NCBI RefSeq assembly: GCF_030406085.1
Contig: NZ_CP129002.1
Span: 434,001 to 498,000, forward strand
From: Bartonella sp. TP
GTDB lineage: Bacteria; Pseudomonadota; Alphaproteobacteria; Rhizobiales; Rhizobiaceae
Direction: 5' to 3'
Length of the DNA stretch: 64,000 bases
Shown here: positions 38,265 through 54,346 of the stretch, in pieces
Position numbering within the stretch: position 1 is the first letter of the stretch
Layout of the letters: every line of letters begins with the position of its first letter
Program-made: the position numbers and the translations under genes
The notes under the pieces: generated by a model
The model's database searches: none
Told to the model about the DNA's origin: nothing
The model's input: only the letters and a program-made list of their open reading frames with translations

Positions 38265-39575
38265 ATGGCATGCTATTTACAAGCAAAAAAGCTATGCGGT
38301 ACCGTTAGCCTAAACGGGGATAAATCCATTTCCCACCGCGCGTTAATCTTGAGCCTGCTGGCAAGAGGGCGCAGCACAATAAAAAATCTCAACAAAGGCC
38401 ACGATGTTATGCACACAGTGCAAGCAATAAGAGCTTTGGGGGCTAATGTAATTTTTGACAAAGAAAAAGATATAACTATAGTCGATGGCGCTGGCTTGGG
38501 CTGCTTATTGCAGCCAGCCGCCCCCATCTATTTAGGCAATTCCGGAACAGCCGCGCGTTTGCTTATCGGCGCGATAGCACCATATAATATTACAACAGAA
38601 ATTACTGGCGATGAATCATTGCAGAGCCGCCCCATGGACAGAATTATCACCCCCCTAAAGTTAATGGGCGCGCAATTTAGCCCTACTAACCAACTACCCC
38701 TTATTTTGCTAGGCAATCCAGAGCCGATACCAATAGAATGGGATTTGACAATAGCTTCTGCCCAGGTAAAATCGGCCTTATTGCTAGCAGCACTTAGCAT
38801 AAGTGGCGACAATATTATCAGGGAATATGTGCAAAGCCGCGATCATACAGAACGAATGCTGCCACTATTTGGGGCCGATTTTACTAGCAGCCAAAAATCT
38901 AACCATATAGCGCTAAATATTGTAGGCAATAAAACTTTGCACCATACTGAATTGGCAGTAATTGGCGATTTTTCCTCCGCTAGTTTTTTAATGGCCGCCG
39001 CTCTATTAGTACCAGATAGCTATATTGAGCTCAAAAATATTGGCATTAATCCTACCCGTACTGGTTTTTTAACCTGCCTACAAGAAATGGGCGCAGATAT
39101 TGAATTGCTAAATAAAAGAGAAATCAGCTCTGAGCCTGTATGCGATATTAAAATACGCCACAGCCAGCTAAAAGGTATAGTTGTACCAGCCAGCCGCGCC
39201 GCCTTGATGATAGATGAATATCCAATAATTTCTGTACTAGCCGCCTTTGCACAGGGCGAAACAATTCTGCATGGCATAGAAGAACTCAAGATTAAAGAAT
39301 CCAACCGACTTGTTGCTATAGCAGAAGCTTTACAGTTGAATAATGTAGTTTGCGAAATAAAAAATAACTCGCTTAAAATCACAGGCACTAACCCAATACA
39401 TATGGGCAACACAACTGTCAATAGCCGCCAAGATCACCGTATTGCCATGAGCTTTCTTATAATGGGCCTAGCTAGCGCAAACCCTATTTACATTGATGAT
39501 ATTTCTAGTATCGCCACAAGTTTTCCAGAATTTTTTCGGCTATTAGCAACATTAGGAGCAGAAATATATGGATGA
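38265..39575 (+). CDS. aroA: 3-phosphoshikimate 1-carboxyvinyltransferase (EPSP synthase)
   Basis: AroA makes EPSP from shikimate-3-phosphate and PEP. The 436-residue protein has the substrate loop LNGDKSISHRALI, LGNSGTAARLLIGA, SAQVKSALLLAAL, and the late motifs DEYPIISVLAAFA and KESNRLVAIAEAL. DHRIAMSFLIMGLA lies near the end. Phe-free LGNSGTAARL identifies the PEP site. aroQ earlier in the window belongs to the same pathway. It overlaps cmk by 8 bp, so the two are translationally coupled. Confidence 0.96.
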   Translation: MACYLQAKKLCGTVSLNGDKSISHRALILSLLARGRSTIKNLNKGHDVMHTVQAIRALGANVIFDKEKDITIVDGAGLGCLLQPAAPIYLGNSGTAARLLIGAIAPYNITTEITGDESLQSRPMDRIITPLKLMGAQFSPTNQLPLILLGNPEPIPIEWDLTIASAQVKSALLLAALSISGDNIIREYVQSRDHTERMLPLFGADFTSSQKSNHIALNIVGNKTLHHTELAVIGDFSSASFLMAAALLVPDSYIELKNIGINPTRTGFLTCLQEMGADIELLNKREISSEPVCDIKIRHSQLKGIVVPASRAALMIDEYPIISVLAAFAQGETILHGIEELKIKESNRLVAIAEALQLNNVVCEIKNNSLKITGTNPIHMGNTTVNSRQDHRIAMSFLIMGLASANPIYIDDISSIATSFPEFFRLLATLGAEIYG

Positions 39576-40239
39576 TTTTATCATAGCTATTGACGGCACT
39601 GCTGCCTCGGGCAAAGGTACATTAGCAAAGCAACTAAGCGAATATTATGGGCTGGCTTATTTAGATACGGGCCTTACCTATCGTGCTGTTGCACAAGCAG
39701 TGCTACAAAAAAAGGCCGAATTAACTGATAAAAAAGCAATTTTAGCAGCAGCCAACCTACTGGATTTGCATAAATTAGATGGCAATCTTTTAAGCACACA
39801 AGAAATAGGCGCCGCCGCTTCTAAAATAGCTATACACCCCGAATTACGCGAAATTCTGGTACAGAAACAACGGCAATTCGCCAAACATAACAAAAAAGCA
39901 GTGCTAGATGGGCGCGATATAGCAACCATTGTATGCCCCCAGGCACAGGTAAAGCTATATATCGACGCCGATTTGGACCTTCGCGCGCAGCGTCGCTTTG
40001 CCCAATTAAAAAATACACCCCGGCAAACAGATTTACAAAAAATACGCCAAGATCTACAAAATCGTGACGAGCGCGACAAAACACGCAAGGTAGGGGCCCT
40101 AATAAAAGCACCCGATGCTATATTAATTGACAATAGCCAGCTAAATGTTGTGCAATCGTTTCAACGCGCAAAAGAAATTATCGATCCTATAATTAATGCT
40201 TGCAGAGCAGCCAGAAAAGATATATATAGAAAAAATTAA
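39568..40239 (+). CDS. cmk: Cytidylate kinase
   Basis: Cmk phosphorylates CMP and dCMP. The 223-residue protein has the P-loop IAIDGTAASGKGTLAKQL, then YLDTGLTYRAVA for CMP binding. LDGRDIATIVCPQAQVKLYIDA precedes the lid, which carries the Arg residues RNDERD-like in NRDERDK. Its start lies inside the end of aroA. The aroA-cmk-rpsA order is conserved in proteobacteria. Confidence 0.97.
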   Translation: MDDFIIAIDGTAASGKGTLAKQLSEYYGLAYLDTGLTYRAVAQAVLQKKAELTDKKAILAAANLLDLHKLDGNLLSTQEIGAAASKIAIHPELREILVQKQRQFAKHNKKAVLDGRDIATIVCPQAQVKLYIDADLDLRAQRRFAQLKNTPRQTDLQKIRQDLQNRDERDKTRKVGALIKAPDAILIDNSQLNVVQSFQRAKEIIDPIINACRAARKDIYRKN

Positions 40240-40334
40240 TGTGGAGCTAAGTTTCATCGCTTTTAAAACTCACGCTCTAGATAAAAACACTAACCATGCG
40301 GACAAAGCTTAAAAAGCTTTTACTAGGAGCATTT

Positions 40335-42032
40335 ATGTCACAATCAAACCCCACACGTGAAGATTTCGCCTCACTTTTGGATGAATCCCTCAGCTCAAAT
40401 AATTTAAAAGACAATGCGGTAATAAAAGGCCGCGTTATCGGCATTGAAAAAGATATGGTCATAATCGATGCTGGCTTAAAAGTTGAAGGTAGAGTACCTC
40501 TAAAAGAATTTGGCGCCAAGGCACGTGATGGCTCTATTAAACCGGGTGACGAAGTAGAAGTTTTTGTAGAGCACGTAGAAAATGCCGCTGGCGAAGCCGT
40601 TCTTTCGCGCGAAAAAGCAAGACGAGAAGAAAGCTGGACAGTATTAGAGCAAAAGCAAACTAATGGCGAGCATGTAGAAGGCGTTATTTTCGCGCAGGTA
40701 AAAGGTGGATTTACGGTAGATTTAGACGGCGCCATAGCATTTTTGCCACGCAGTCAAGTGGACATTCGCCCAATTAAAGATCCTTCTTCGCTAATGAATG
40801 TTACGCAAAAATTTGAAATTCTGAAAATGGACAAAAAAAGAGGCAATATCGTTGTTTCTCGCCGTAGCGTGCTCGAAGAAAACAGAGCAGAACAACGTGG
40901 TGAAATTGTTCAAAATCTTTCCGAAGGCCAAGTAGTAGAAGGCGTAGTTAAAAACATCACAGATTACGGCGCCTTCATCGATTTAGGCGGCATAGACGGA
41001 TTGCTGCATGTTACAGATTTAGCATGGCGCCGGGTAAACCACCCTTCAGAATTATTAAGCATTGGGCAAACGGTTCGCGCACAAATCATACGTATTAATC
41101 CAGAAACTCATCGCATTTCGCTAGGGGTAAAGCAGCTAGAAAGTGACCCATGGGAAACAGTAGCCGCAAAATATCCTGCTGGCAGTCGCGTTAAAGGCCA
41201 TGTTACCAATATTACAGATTACGGTGCCTTTGTAGAGCTAGCAGCTGGTGTTGAAGGGCTTATCCATATTTCGGAAATGAGCTGGAACAAGAAAAATGTG
41301 CACCCATCTAAGATTCTTTCTACCAGCCAAGAAATAGAGGCTGTGATACTAGAGTTAGATCCACAAAAACGTAGAATTTCCTTGGGACTAAAACAGACTT
41401 TAGACAATCCATGGCAAGCCTTTTTAATGGAGCATCCTGTACGCTCAGTTATTGAGGGTGAAGTTAAAAACAAAACTGAATTTGGTTTGTTCATTGGCCT
41501 AGGTGGCGAAGTTGACGGTATGGTGCATCTATCAGATTTAGACTGGCATCGCTCTGGCGAAGAAGCAATAGCAGAATATAAAAAGGGCGACATAGTAAAA
41601 GCTGTAGTACTAGATGTTGACGTAGAAAAAGAACGCATCTCGCTGGGTATTAAGCAATTGACCGATGATAAATTCAGCGAAGCTGCCGGGGATTTAAAGA
41701 AAGGCGCCAACGTAACTTGTGAAGTTATTGGTATTAATGATTCTTCTATTACCGTGAAGCTTGTAGACAAAGATATCGAAGCACAAATAAATCGCAGTGA
41801 CCTTTCGCGCGATCGCGACGAGCAGCGTCCAGAGCGCTTTAGCGTAGGCCAAAGACTAGACGCCAAAGTAGTTCTGTTTGACAAAAAAACACGCAAATTA
41901 GTGCTATCAATAAAGGCGCTAGAGATAGAAGAAGAAAAGAAAGCGGTAGAGCAATATGGCTCTAGCGACTCTGGTGCTTCTCTGGGCGATATATTGGGTG
42001 CTGCCCTAAAACGCCGCAATGACGAAAAATAA
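40335..42032 (+). CDS. rpsA: 30S ribosomal protein S1
   Basis: S1 helps mRNA bind the ribosome. The 565-residue protein contains six S1 repeats, recognisable at GRVIGIEKDMVIID, GVIFAQVKGGFTVD, GVVKNITDYGAFID, GHVTNITDYGAFVE, GEVKNKTEFGLFIG and CEVIGINDSSITVK. ATG 40335 is chosen because AGGAG lies 6 bp upstream and MSQSNPTREDFASLL is the usual start; an in-frame ATG at 40296 would add 13 unlike residues. A small hairpin (40304-40320) sits just before the ribosome site. The gene ends at a strong hairpin. Confidence 0.98.
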   Translation: MSQSNPTREDFASLLDESLSSNNLKDNAVIKGRVIGIEKDMVIIDAGLKVEGRVPLKEFGAKARDGSIKPGDEVEVFVEHVENAAGEAVLSREKARREESWTVLEQKQTNGEHVEGVIFAQVKGGFTVDLDGAIAFLPRSQVDIRPIKDPSSLMNVTQKFEILKMDKKRGNIVVSRRSVLEENRAEQRGEIVQNLSEGQVVEGVVKNITDYGAFIDLGGIDGLLHVTDLAWRRVNHPSELLSIGQTVRAQIIRINPETHRISLGVKQLESDPWETVAAKYPAGSRVKGHVTNITDYGAFVELAAGVEGLIHISEMSWNKKNVHPSKILSTSQEIEAVILELDPQKRRISLGLKQTLDNPWQAFLMEHPVRSVIEGEVKNKTEFGLFIGLGGEVDGMVHLSDLDWHRSGEEAIAEYKKGDIVKAVVLDVDVEKERISLGIKQLTDDKFSEAAGDLKKGANVTCEVIGINDSSITVKLVDKDIEAQINRSDLSRDRDEQRPERFSVGQRLDAKVVLFDKKTRKLVLSIKALEIEEEKKAVEQYGSSDSGASLGDILGAALKRRNDEK

Positions 42033-42038
42033 TCTTGA

Positions 42039-42059
42039 GCCAGCAGCTTAGCTGCTGGC
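42039..42059 (+). terminator. Hairpin after rpsA
   Basis: A perfect 9-bp GC-rich stem (GCCAGCAGC / GCTGCTGGC) with a 3-nt loop starts 7 bp after the rpsA stop. The following ATTAATTCT is only moderately T-rich, so termination may be incomplete. Confidence 0.65.
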
Positions 42060-42092
42060 ATTAATTCTAGATAAGCGACGGCCACGCTTGTA

Positions 42093-45000
42093 ATGAGATT
42101 TTTAGTTTTATTAAAAAAGTATTTAAGCAATTTTTTTAACAATCTTACCAGGCTAGTTAGTGATGCTACATTCAAGACCAGCCCACTCTCGCCAATAGTT
42201 ACAGATGCCCAATTTTTGCCAAATAAAAATACAAAATCCAGCACAGCCTATTTAGATGACCATGAATTAACGGTTTTAGCCAAAATATTAGCGGCTGAAC
42301 ATAAGGCGAATAAGCCCCGGCCTACGCCATGGTATCGTATCAAACTTACATTTGCCGAAGAAGCAAAAAATTTACTACGCGCAGTAACCATTTTCAATAA
42401 ATCAGCCTTACAGGGCAAAAATATTCCCCCCAGTGCCAGCTGGCTTATCGATAATTATTATATCCTTGATAAAACGCAGCAGCAAATAATACAAGAACTA
42501 ACGCCAAAATTATTAAAAAAAATAGGCCCAGCCAGCGATTTATGCCAACATTTTTTAGCGCGTCGTGATTATATAATCAATCTAAAGAGCTTTAAAAGCT
42601 TTATTCTTGCCTATCAAGAAATCAGCCCGCTAAGCCTAGATGCCATAGGCGCCCTACCTCTATGCTTGCGCTTGCATTTGGTGCATAAAGCCAGCGAAAT
42701 AAGCACTAATTTGCAGAATCTAATTGCAATGTATCGCTTAAGCGGGCAGATAATCGAAACATTACATAAGGAAAAATTAGCACTTCAGCAACAACCACAA
42801 TTTTTAGCTAAATTTCAACCCTATTTAAAAAATCCCAATTTTGTTACCAGCCTCTATTATCAATTACGCGAACAAGCCGAATATAGCATAGCCGTTAATT
42901 GGCTAAAGCAAAACACAAATAATTGCCAAACCATCGCCAGTGCCTTTGAAACAGAACAAGCTGAAAATTGCACCAGTATGGCGAATATCATCCAATCGAT
43001 AAAAAATCTAGATAATATAGAATGGGAAAAATGGTTTTCTGACTTAAGCTTGGTCGATAAAATGCTAAGCGAAAACTGCGACTATAGCCAGCTAGACAAT
43101 AATTCGCGCGCTATATGCCGCGAGGCGATAAAAGAAATTGCAAATCAAAGTCCCTTGTCGGAATTGGCAGTAGCAGAAAATACCATAAAGCTTATACAAC
43201 AACAGCCCAGCCCCGTTGGCCATTATCTAATCGGCAAAGCAAGGCAACAGCTAGAGCAGTTTTGCAAATGCCACCTACATCTCAGCACAAGAATACAGCG
43301 CTCAATGCTAAAATATCCAATGGCGCTTATGCTAGGCTGTGTAGCAGCAATAGCGGTGCCCTTATGCCTAATGCTGATTTTCACATTGGGCAATTATTGT
43401 AGCATCGGGCTACGCATTACATTTATAGCGCTATTCACGCCTTTTGCCATAGAGGTTGGAATTACGGTATTTAATAAAATTATCGCTAGCTTTCTACCCA
43501 CAAGAAAATTGCTTGGCTATGATTTTAGCGGGACTATACCAGAGTCCTATAGCAGCTTGGTGGCTATTCCTACCCTATTGATTAGCAAAGAAACAATCGA
43601 TGAATTAATACAAGCCTTAGCGGCAAACTATATTAGCAATAGCAAAGGCGAGCTATATTACGCACTTATTACCGACTGGCTAGACAGCAAGTATGAAGAA
43701 ACAGAGCAAGATTTACAATTGCTAAATTATACGCGGCAATCCATTGCTAAATTAAATCAACTCTATGCAACATCAGCCAAGCCTCGCTTTTTCCTATGTC
43801 ATCGCAAGCGCCTTTTTAACCCCGCGCAAAATTGCTATATGGGCTGGGAGCGCAAGCGTGGTAAATTGCATGAACTCGCGCAGCTTTTACGTGGTAAAGC
43901 TTCAGAAACTAGTTTTATAGCAGAAGATTCAAACTTACCAGCAAATATAAAATATCTAATAACCCTAGATAGCGACACAAAATTATTGCCAGCCAGCGCC
44001 GAGAAATTAATTGGCAAATTAGCATATAGCCAACAAAGCAAATTAGGCTATAGCATATTGCAGCCACGTATTTTAAACTTAATTACGCCAGCAAAATTTA
44101 GCTCATATTTTCAGCAAATATTTAGCTGCGCGCCAGGCATCGACCCTTACAGCAGCGCTATTAACGATTCTTACCAAGATCTATTTGGCCAGGGTATTTA
44201 TGTGGGCAAAGGTATTTATGACATCGACAGCTTCGAGCAAGCTTTGCAAGGCAAAATTACCGAAAATAGCGTTTTGAGCCACGATCTATTAGAAGGTTGC
44301 TATGCTGGCTGTGCTTTAGTTAGCGATGTATCTTTTGGCGAAGAGTACCCAAACAGCTATAGAAGCGATGCAAACCGGCTTGAGCGCTGGGCGCGTGGCG
44401 ACTGGCAATTACTACCCTATATTTGGCGCAATATGGGCGCAAAAAAAGAGCTAAATAATCTATCACTCTGGCAGTTGCTAGATAATTTACGCCGCTGGAG
44501 TCTTGCACCCTTATTTATCTTCAATTATTTTCTAAGCATTTTATTCTTACCACCTCATACAAGCTTTATTTGGCAAATCAGCCTTGTGGCAGCGATTTTT
44601 AGCGCGCCCCTATTGGCTTTATGCAGCAGCATGCTTCATATAAAGCGCCATATTTACCTTAGTAGCCATCTCATGGCACTAGCCAAACAAAGCAAGTGTA
44701 CGGCGATGGAAATTTTGACAAGGCTGTGCTTTATGGCCCATAGCGCGTGGTATCAAACGCGCGCGGCCTTAATTAGCCTATATCGTTTATTCATTAGTCA
44801 CAAATATTTACTAGAATGGAAAAGCGCCAGTCTTGCCAATTTAGACAAGCAAGATTTACACAGTTTTATCGAATTCATGTTCAGCTCTGTGATAATAGCT
44901 GCTTTTGGCCTACTCCTATCTAATAATATCTATTTCACCTTTTGCGCTCTCTTATGGCTTTGTGCCCCCTTTATCGCCTATATAATAAGCCGCCCTGCTT

Positions 45001-47312
45001 GTAGAACACAAAAAATATCTCCTGCTATGGCTGAAGAATTCAAAGCTTTTGGCGAGCGTATTTGGCGCTTTTACGAAAATTTTTGCAATGCAGAAAATAA
45101 TCATTTACCCATAGATAATTACCAAGAATATAATGGCGAAAAAATCGCCGCCCGTACCTCTCCAACAAATATAGGCATGTATTTGCTAAGCATCGTAGCC
45201 GCAAAAGATTTTGGCTGGATAAGTCTAGAAACGGCATTAAAACGTATTGAAAACTGCTTAGATTCGGTCAATAAATTACCCCAACACAAGGGACATTTAT
45301 ATAATTGGTACGACATAAAAACGCTAGCGCCCCTGCCCCCCTTTACCATATCTAGTGTAGATAACGGCAATTTGGCTGGGCATTTAATTGCGCTTAGCGG
45401 CGCCTTGGATAAATGGAATAGCCAAACAGCAGAGAATTACATCATCGCCGAGTGTGCGGCTAAACTGGCAATCTCTGCCAAAAATTTTGCTAATTCCATG
45501 GATTTTAGCTTTTTGTTATGCAAAAAAAAACAACTCCTATCTATTGGCTATGATATAACCCAGCAAAAATTATTACCTAGCTGTTATGACATGCTAGCCT
45601 CAGAAGCGCGATTGGCTTATTATGTAGCAATTGCCAAGGGCGATATATCCTATAAAATCTGGGGCCGCATGGGCCGCTTTTTAACCTCTATCAACGGCCA
45701 AGCAGCTTTACTTTCCTGGTCGGGCTCTATGTTTGAATATTTAATGCCACCCTTGGTATTACGCGAAGAAGCAGGATCTATAACGGGGCAAACCAATCGA
45801 CTAATAATTAAAAAACAAATAGCTTATGGCCGCCTGCATAATCGCCCCTGGGGCATATCCGAAGCCGCCTTTAATGCTTTTGACACAGAGCTAAATTATC
45901 AATATTCTAACTTTGGTATACCAGATTTAGGTCTGCAGCGCGCCTTGGCAAAAAACTATGTTGTGGCACCTTATGCCAGCCTGTTGGCTGCACAGCTATA
46001 CCCCAAAACTGCCTTGAGCAATCTTAGATATTTAAAAAAACTCGGTGCTTATGGCAAATATGGCTTTTTTGATGCAGTAGATTTTACTGTGCAGAGACTG
46101 CCCAAAAACGCCACTTCTAGCGCTAGCATTGTCGTAAAAAACTATTATGCTCACCATCACGGCATGTCGTTAATTGCTATTTATAATTTACTAAATAATA
46201 ATCAAATGCAAGATTATTTTCATGCCAATGCGCATATTAAGGCCTATGAAAGCTTGCTGCAAGAGCAAGCCCCGCGCTGTGTGGCTTTTTCTAATTTTAA
46301 AACTATCAGCCAGCAGCAATCTACGCAAAATTTGTTTATGGCCGAGGCAGAACGAAACATAGCAAAGCCGCGTAGCTCAAAAGAATTGTTATTGCTAAAT
46401 TCTGGAGCCAACCATATAATATTAAATAGTCGCGGCCAAACTGTAGATCATGCCACGGCTTTGCACTTACAACAAACCTTTATACTCAAGAACCTAGCGC
46501 AGCCGCTAGAATTTGACCTTTGTGCCCAAGCCTCGCGCTGTGTTTTTGCTCCTAGCTCTGCACAATTCTATGGCGAGCAAAACGGCATAGAAACAAGACT
46601 AAATATTATAGCCCTAGCGCCGAATGAGCATAATTTCTATCTTAACGGCTTTGGCTATGAGCTTACCCTAGTAAATAAAAATAGCCAAATGCAAGAGATA
46701 ATTATCCAAGCTGCCATTAGCGGGGCCAAAGGCTATTTTCTAAACCCGCCACTTGCCAATGGGCAAATGCTTACCCTTAAACCCAACGCCAAACAGCGCT
46801 TAGTATTTTGGTATATTCTTGGTAATATCAGCGCAACAAAAGCCCAAATCTATAATTATCTAGAGCAACCAAACATATTTGCTATCGAAGCGCAAAAAAG
46901 CTGGGCATTTGAACAAGCCAGACTATTTCAAATGAGTATAAATTCGCAAGATGCGGCTAATTATCAAAAACTCTTGCCAGCTATAATTTACCAAAAACCG
47001 CACCCGCATATTATTATTAAAATCGAAAATAAAAACTATACTCATATCTTACGCGACATGCTAACAGCCGTAGCCTATCTACGCTCGCATGGATTAATTG
47101 TTGAGCTTACGGTGATAAACGAAGCACAGTCCCAAGATTTTGCCCAGCTAGAGCAAGAGATATGCTGGCTGCACCAGACTTATAGTGTACAAAACAGCGC
47201 ATTCCACTATATTACTAAACAAGCAGAAAAAACACAATTAGCAGCAAGCAAGGCAGATTATCTTACGCTACAAGCGCAGCGTGGTTTTTTATCTGAACAA
47301 TTTGCTAAGTAA
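42093..47312 (+). CDS. Cyclic beta-1,2-glucan synthase, C-terminally truncated (no GH94 half)
   Basis: The 1739-residue protein resembles the NdvB/ChvB/Cgs inner-membrane enzyme that polymerises, cyclises and exports periplasmic beta-1,2-glucans. In order: an N-terminal region with SASWLIDNYYILDK (about residue 115); membrane helices near 410-465; a GT84 glycosyltransferase with LDSDTKLLP (Asp626, Asp628) and RLERWARGDWQLLP (about 765). More helices lie near 810-850 and 930-975. The glucoamylase-like cyclisation domain has WYDIKTLAPLPPF, WGISEAAFNAFD and NYYAHHHGMSL. One beta-supersandwich and its linker follow, ending at QRGFLSEQFAK. Full-length homologues run to about 2800 residues with a second supersandwich and a GH94 phosphorylase barrel; these are missing. 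No frame remnant follows; pncB begins 18 bp later. No Shine-Dalgarno sequence precedes ATG 42093. Confidence 0.9.
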   Translation: MRFLVLLKKYLSNFFNNLTRLVSDATFKTSPLSPIVTDAQFLPNKNTKSSTAYLDDHELTVLAKILAAEHKANKPRPTPWYRIKLTFAEEAKNLLRAVTIFNKSALQGKNIPPSASWLIDNYYILDKTQQQIIQELTPKLLKKIGPASDLCQHFLARRDYIINLKSFKSFILAYQEISPLSLDAIGALPLCLRLHLVHKASEISTNLQNLIAMYRLSGQIIETLHKEKLALQQQPQFLAKFQPYLKNPNFVTSLYYQLREQAEYSIAVNWLKQNTNNCQTIASAFETEQAENCTSMANIIQSIKNLDNIEWEKWFSDLSLVDKMLSENCDYSQLDNNSRAICREAIKEIANQSPLSELAVAENTIKLIQQQPSPVGHYLIGKARQQLEQFCKCHLHLSTRIQRSMLKYPMALMLGCVAAIAVPLCLMLIFTLGNYCSIGLRITFIALFTPFAIEVGITVFNKIIASFLPTRKLLGYDFSGTIPESYSSLVAIPTLLISKETIDELIQALAANYISNSKGELYYALITDWLDSKYEETEQDLQLLNYTRQSIAKLNQLYATSAKPRFFLCHRKRLFNPAQNCYMGWERKRGKLHELAQLLRGKASETSFIAEDSNLPANIKYLITLDSDTKLLPASAEKLIGKLAYSQQSKLGYSILQPRILNLITPAKFSSYFQQIFSCAPGIDPYSSAINDSYQDLFGQGIYVGKGIYDIDSFEQALQGKITENSVLSHDLLEGCYAGCALVSDVSFGEEYPNSYRSDANRLERWARGDWQLLPYIWRNMGAKKELNNLSLWQLLDNLRRWSLAPLFIFNYFLSILFLPPHTSFIWQISLVAAIFSAPLLALCSSMLHIKRHIYLSSHLMALAKQSKCTAMEILTRLCFMAHSAWYQTRAALISLYRLFISHKYLLEWKSASLANLDKQDLHSFIEFMFSSVIIAAFGLLLSNNIYFTFCALLWLCAPFIAYIISRPACRTQKISPAMAEEFKAFGERIWRFYENFCNAENNHLPIDNYQEYNGEKIAARTSPTNIGMYLLSIVAAKDFGWISLETALKRIENCLDSVNKLPQHKGHLYNWYDIKTLAPLPPFTISSVDNGNLAGHLIALSGALDKWNSQTAENYIIAECAAKLAISAKNFANSMDFSFLLCKKKQLLSIGYDITQQKLLPSCYDMLASEARLAYYVAIAKGDISYKIWGRMGRFLTSINGQAALLSWSGSMFEYLMPPLVLREEAGSITGQTNRLIIKKQIAYGRLHNRPWGISEAAFNAFDTELNYQYSNFGIPDLGLQRALAKNYVVAPYASLLAAQLYPKTALSNLRYLKKLGAYGKYGFFDAVDFTVQRLPKNATSSASIVVKNYYAHHHGMSLIAIYNLLNNNQMQDYFHANAHIKAYESLLQEQAPRCVAFSNFKTISQQQSTQNLFMAEAERNIAKPRSSKELLLLNSGANHIILNSRGQTVDHATALHLQQTFILKNLAQPLEFDLCAQASRCVFAPSSAQFYGEQNGIETRLNIIALAPNEHNFYLNGFGYELTLVNKNSQMQEIIIQAAISGAKGYFLNPPLANGQMLTLKPNAKQRLVFWYILGNISATKAQIYNYLEQPNIFAIEAQKSWAFEQARLFQMSINSQDAANYQKLLPAIIYQKPHPHIIIKIENKNYTHILRDMLTAVAYLRSHGLIVELTVINEAQSQDFAQLEQEICWLHQTYSVQNSAFHYITKQAEKTQLAASKADYLTLQAQRGFLSEQFAK

Positions 47313-47330
47313 TTTAACCGGAGAGCTAGC

Positions 47331-53552
<6,222 letters not shown>

Positions 53553-53553
53553 C

Positions 53554-54318
53554 CTATACAAGCGGCACTTTGCCCCATCTGTAATGCGTGCCAAAATGCC
53601 AATTTTTGCCACCATAGCTACGCCAACGTTGGTAGAGATAAATAAACCGATTTTTATTCCATCCACGACGTTTTTTGGGGTGCTGAATCTGCGATGGCAT
53701 TTTTCTGCCATGGCCAATAATAGCAGGGTATAGCTGCAACACTTGCAGCTCCTGGGCCATGCCACACTCAAAACTATAATATAGAGCATCTACCAAAAAT
53801 GGCGTGGTTTGCAATATTTGCGATAATTGCCGCGCTGTTTGGCGCGAAACAATATAGCCAGCAGCCAGATAGGAAGTTGACAAACGCTTATACAAGGCAT
53901 AATCCGGCGTGATATTAGCGCTATATTCCAACAGCACATTCGACTTAACAGAGCCAGTATCTATTTTTAACAATTTAGTATTTGCTGGAATCCAACTGGA
54001 ATCTTGTAAAAACTGAGCAGCGTTTTTTGACAATAGCGCGTCATCCTCTAGCACTACCCCATATTCATCTGCACCATTGGCAATAAGCTCTAGCGCCTTT
54101 GCATGGCTTAAATTACATGCAGCCTCGCCCAAATTTTCGCATAATAACCACGAGCAATAGTCACTCTTGCTATGCAGAGCAACTGTTTGCTCATAGTCTA
54201 AATCTCTAGCGTCAATAGCTGGCACTCGGGTAAAGCTTAAACCTAGATCGTGCATTTGCGCTTGAATATGCTGCAAGCGGCCCACCGCTCTATCTAGATT
54301 TATAACATATATTTGCAC
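53554..54318 (-). CDS. Glycosyltransferase family 25 (LPS/LOS type), copy 1
   Basis: The 254-residue protein starts QIYVINLDRAVGRLQHI and has YGVVLEDDALLS with the ExDD-type metal motif. AAGYIVSRQTARQL and a Tyr-rich C-terminal part follow. This matches GT25 (LgtF/Lex2-like) enzymes that add galactose or glucose to lipooligosaccharide. The acceptor is unknown. The start is GTG 54318. It is the downstream copy of a tandem pair; a 143-bp tract is about 94% identical to copy 2 while the flanks differ. Confidence 0.88.
   Translation of the reverse strand: MQIYVINLDRAVGRLQHIQAQMHDLGLSFTRVPAIDARDLDYEQTVALHSKSDYCSWLLCENLGEAACNLSHAKALELIANGADEYGVVLEDDALLSKNAAQFLQDSSWIPANTKLLKIDTGSVKSNVLLEYSANITPDYALYKRLSTSYLAAGYIVSRQTARQLSQILQTTPFLVDALYYSFECGMAQELQVLQLYPAIIGHGRKMPSQIQHPKKRRGWNKNRFIYLYQRWRSYGGKNWHFGTHYRWGKVPLV
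53978..54120. repeat. Duplicated tract within GT25 copy 1
   Basis: This 143-bp segment matches 54774-54916 without gaps, with 8 mismatches by my count, mostly silent. It encodes the catalytic ELIANG...EDDALLS...SSWIPANT region. Identity drops sharply on both sides. Confidence 0.85.
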
Positions 54319-54346
54319 AATTTGCCCTTTCTATAAAAGTTGTTGG

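Noticed and set aside
41219-42244. A 341-codon open frame antisense to rpsA
   Set aside because: It is a Ser-rich shadow of the S1-coding strand, without domain motifs, and covers the rpsA hairpin and the start of the next gene.
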